Below are positions 6,543 through 7,737 of a stretch of DNA of 7,737 bases, piece by piece. How positions within the stretch are numbered: position 1 is the stretch's first letter; every line of letters starts with the position of its first letter. Both the position numbers and the translations under genes were made by a program. The notes beneath the pieces are model-generated. The model was not told the origin of the DNA and did no database searches. It saw only the letters and a list, made by a program, of their open reading frames with translations. Source of the stretch: Clostridia bacterium (GTDB taxonomy: Bacteria; Bacillota_A; Clostridia; Christensenellales; Aristaeellaceae); the NCBI GenBank assembly GCA_017464225.1, contig JAFUDW010000021.1:1-7737 (forward strand). Direction: 5' to 3'.

Positions 6543-6590
6543 ATGAAACCCGAGACCGCGCTGGATACGCATGTTTTTTTTCGATGTTGA
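6543..6590 (+). CDS. Short leader ORF (15 aa) upstream of the binding protein
   Basis: ATG at 6543 opens a 15-codon frame, MKPETALDTHVFFRC, stopping at TGA 6588-6590. It has a nearly perfect ribosome binding site, AAGGAGG at 6529-6535, with seven bases of spacing, stronger than that of the gene that follows. It lies between a consensus promoter and the binding protein start, so it is expected to be transcribed and translated. The last codon is Cys, preceded by Phe-Phe-Arg. Codons 11-13 include an eight-T run (6574-6581). CAGCGC (6536-6541) can pair with GCGCTG (6558-6563) around the start codon. No clear terminator follows, so a mechanism cannot be named; it may be a leader peptide or a gene remnant. 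Confidence 0.45.
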   Translation: MKPETALDTHVFFRC

Positions 6591-6630
6591 CGCGTTTTTG
6601 TCGATCTTCATCATAAACTGATCAATCATA

Positions 6631-6636
6631 AAGGAG
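6631..6636 (+). promoter_or_regulatory. Ribosome binding site deciding the binding protein start
   Basis: AAGGAG lies one base before the ATG at 6638 and ten bases before the in-frame ATG at 6647. The first spacing is too short for initiation, so 6647 is preferred; the protein then begins MKRF, a typical signal peptide start. Confidence 0.7.
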
Positions 6637-6646
6637 AATGAAAACC

Positions 6647-7480
6647 ATGAAGCGTTTTGTAAAAATGATCGTATTCGTCCTGATCCTCACGCTGAGCCTT
6701 TCCGCGCTGACCGCCCTGGCCGATTCCAAAGCCCGCACGCTGGATGAAATCAAAGAGAGCGGCGAACTGGTGATTGGCGTTTTCTCCGATAAGAAACCCT
6801 TTGGCTATGTGGATGAAAACGGCGAATATCAGGGCTATGACGTTTACCTGGCCCGCCGACTGGCCGAGGATCTGGGCCTGGAGCTCAAGCTGGTGCCCGT
6901 GGACGCTCCCAACCGCGTAGAGTATCTGACCAGCGCCAAGGTGGATATCATTCTGGCCAACTTCACCGTGACGCCTGAACGCGCCGAGGTGGTGGATTTC
7001 GCTCTGCCCTATATGAAGGTGGCGCTGGGCGTGGTTTCCCCGGACAGCGCGCTGATCACCGATGTGGCGCAGCTTTCGGGCAAGCAGTTGATCGTCAGCA
7101 AGGGCACCACGGCTGAAACCTATTTCACCGCCAACCATCCTGAGGTGAAGCTGCAGAAATATGATACCTATACTGAAACCTTCAACGCCCTGCTGGATGG
7201 CCGTGGCGATGCGCTGTCCACCGACAATACCGAAGTGCTGGCCTGGGCCATTGAGAATCCCGGCTTCACCGTGGGCATCGAAAGCCTTGGCAGCCTGGAT
7301 ACCATCGCTCCCGCCGTGCAGAAGGGCAACGATACCGTGCTGGCCTATATCAATGAAGAGATCGTCAAACTGGCTGACGAGCAGTTCTTCCATGCCGATT
7401 ACGATGCCACGCTGAAGGATGTTTATGGCGACGCCGTCAATCCCGACGCCCTGGTGGTTGAAGGCGGCGTGATCGAATAA
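6647..7480 (+). CDS. Cysteine-type ABC transporter substrate-binding protein (CjaA-like)
   Basis: 277 aa, family 3 solute-binding protein with a type II periplasmic fold, which captures the amino acid outside the membrane and delivers it to the permeases. Residues 1-25 are a Sec signal peptide (MKRFVK, a hydrophobic core, then ALTALA before DSKAR). There is no lipobox cysteine, and the mature protein contains no cysteine at all. Core motifs: GELVIGVFSDKKPFGYVDENG at 39-59, VDIILANFTVTPERAEVVDFALPYM at 99-123 (TPER with Arg112 is typical of amino acid binding), SKGTTAETYF at 151-160, GRGDALSTDNTEVLAWA at 185-201, and LVVEGG at 269-274. From memory, this pattern, especially ILANFTVTPER, KGTTAE and DGRGDAL, is that of the CjaA-like cysteine-binding group, but this was not searched. 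It fits the cysteine-rich leader upstream of the permeases. Confidence 0.92.
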   Translation: MKRFVKMIVFVLILTLSLSALTALADSKARTLDEIKESGELVIGVFSDKKPFGYVDENGEYQGYDVYLARRLAEDLGLELKLVPVDAPNRVEYLTSAKVDIILANFTVTPERAEVVDFALPYMKVALGVVSPDSALITDVAQLSGKQLIVSKGTTAETYFTANHPEVKLQKYDTYTETFNALLDGRGDALSTDNTEVLAWAIENPGFTVGIESLGSLDTIAPAVQKGNDTVLAYINEEIVKLADEQFFHADYDATLKDVYGDAVNPDALVVEGGVIE

Positions 7481-7488
7481 GCGAAGAA

Positions 7489-7544
7489 ACGCAAGTAGAA
7501 AGACCGGCGGCGCAAAACCGCTGGTCTTTTTGCTTGCGTGTTTT
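7489..7544 (+). terminator. Strong intrinsic terminator after the binding protein
   Basis: A ten-pair stem (7501-7510 with 7518-7527, one G-U) with loop CGCAAAA is followed by a five-T run (7527-7531). An outer stem, ACGCAAG (7489-7495) with CTTGCGT (7533-7539), encloses it and is followed by four T (7541-7544). The composite lies just after the stop codon and ends the operon. Confidence 0.9.
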
Positions 7545-7613
7545 ATTCTTTCTCATACTGAACCCTTATGAAAAGTATACTTCTGAAAACAGAAATTTGA
7601 CGGGGGGAAGACG

Positions 7614-7634
7614 TTAAGGGGCGCTGCCCCTTAA
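7614..7634. repeat. Intergenic palindrome 1
   Basis: TTAAGGGGC (7614-7622) and GCCCCTTAA (7626-7634) form a perfect nine-pair stem with the three-base loop GCT. It is the first of two adjacent hairpins, probably one unit of a dispersed extragenic palindromic repeat. Confidence 0.7.
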
Positions 7635-7642
7635 AAACCCTG

Positions 7643-7665
7643 CCAGGGTGGGAGCCCCACCCTGG
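7643..7665. repeat. Intergenic palindrome 2
   Basis: CCAGGGTGGG (7643-7652) and CCCACCCTGG (7656-7665) form a perfect ten-pair stem with the loop AGC, eight bases after the first palindrome. Linked hairpins of this kind, a GGGGC..GCCCC one then a CCAGGG..CCCTGG one, are familiar between genes of gut Clostridia. Confidence 0.7.
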
Positions 7666-7737
7666 ACCCGGCTGAGGGGGATGCTGCTTGTGTGCTCTTT
7701 CAAGCAATTTCCCGCAGTTGATTGAAAAGGGGTTGTC

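Larger units (their letters stand above)
7545..7737. other. Non-coding right end with repeats, no gene seen
   Basis: No ORF with a credible ribosome binding site is visible on either strand. The stretch holds a short hairpin TTCTG/CAGAA (7581-7585 with 7590-7594) and two tandem perfect hairpins listed separately. The last 70 bases show nothing I can assign. Confidence 0.6.

Noticed and set aside
6638..6646. Upstream ATG of the binding protein at 6638
   Set aside because: It is in frame, but only one base separates it from AAGGAG. The ATG at 6647 is properly spaced.
7480..7557. Minus-strand short frame starting near 7555
   Set aside because: It has no ribosome binding site, and it reads through the terminator and into the antisense of the binding protein.
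7597..7602. TTGACG as a -35 element
   Set aside because: No -10-like sequence lies 16-18 bases further on; that position is the GC-rich palindrome.

Overview
The window looks like a piece of chromosome from a fairly GC-rich Gram-positive anaerobe of the Clostridia. The evidence is the strong AAGGAGG-type ribosome binding sites, near-consensus sigma-A promoters, Clostridia-like protein families, and a pair of perfect intergenic hairpins of a kind common in gut Clostridia. A lineage near Christensenellales is possible because the binding protein has a non-lipidated signal peptide, but that is a guess.

Left part, minus strand (1-1781): a CobB-type sirtuin is followed two bases later by a glycoside hydrolase family 2 gene that runs off the left edge. 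The stop TGA and the next ATG are separated only by CG, so the two are one transcriptional and probably translationally coupled unit. They diverge from the transporter operon across a 313-bp gap (1782-2094).

Centre and right part, plus strand (1897-7544): the main content is a polar amino acid ABC importer of the HisM/HisP type: two permeases (2095-2760, 2735-3403), an ATPase (5696-6466) and a periplasmic-type binding protein (6647-7480). The binding protein resembles the cysteine-binding CjaA group. A GH78 alpha-L-rhamnosidase-like gene (3470-5632) sits between the permeases and the ATPase. The binding protein gene has its own promoter with perfect consensus hexamers and 17-bp spacing, and ends in a strong terminator.

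The most interesting element is the 5' leader of the permease operon. It has a near-perfect promoter (1897-1925), a 26-codon peptide ORF with five cysteines, three of them consecutive (1948-2028), a strong intrinsic terminator (2047-2078) just before the permease start, and a competing pairing (2019-2025 with 2061-2067). This is the layout of a ribosome-mediated transcription attenuator. With the CjaA-like binding protein it points to a cysteine (or cystine) importer that senses charged tRNA-Cys. A second 15-codon ORF with an excellent ribosome binding site (6543-6590) precedes the binding protein gene, behind an inverted repeat at the start point of transcription. The far right end (7545-7737) carries no gene I can support, only tandem hairpin repeats.
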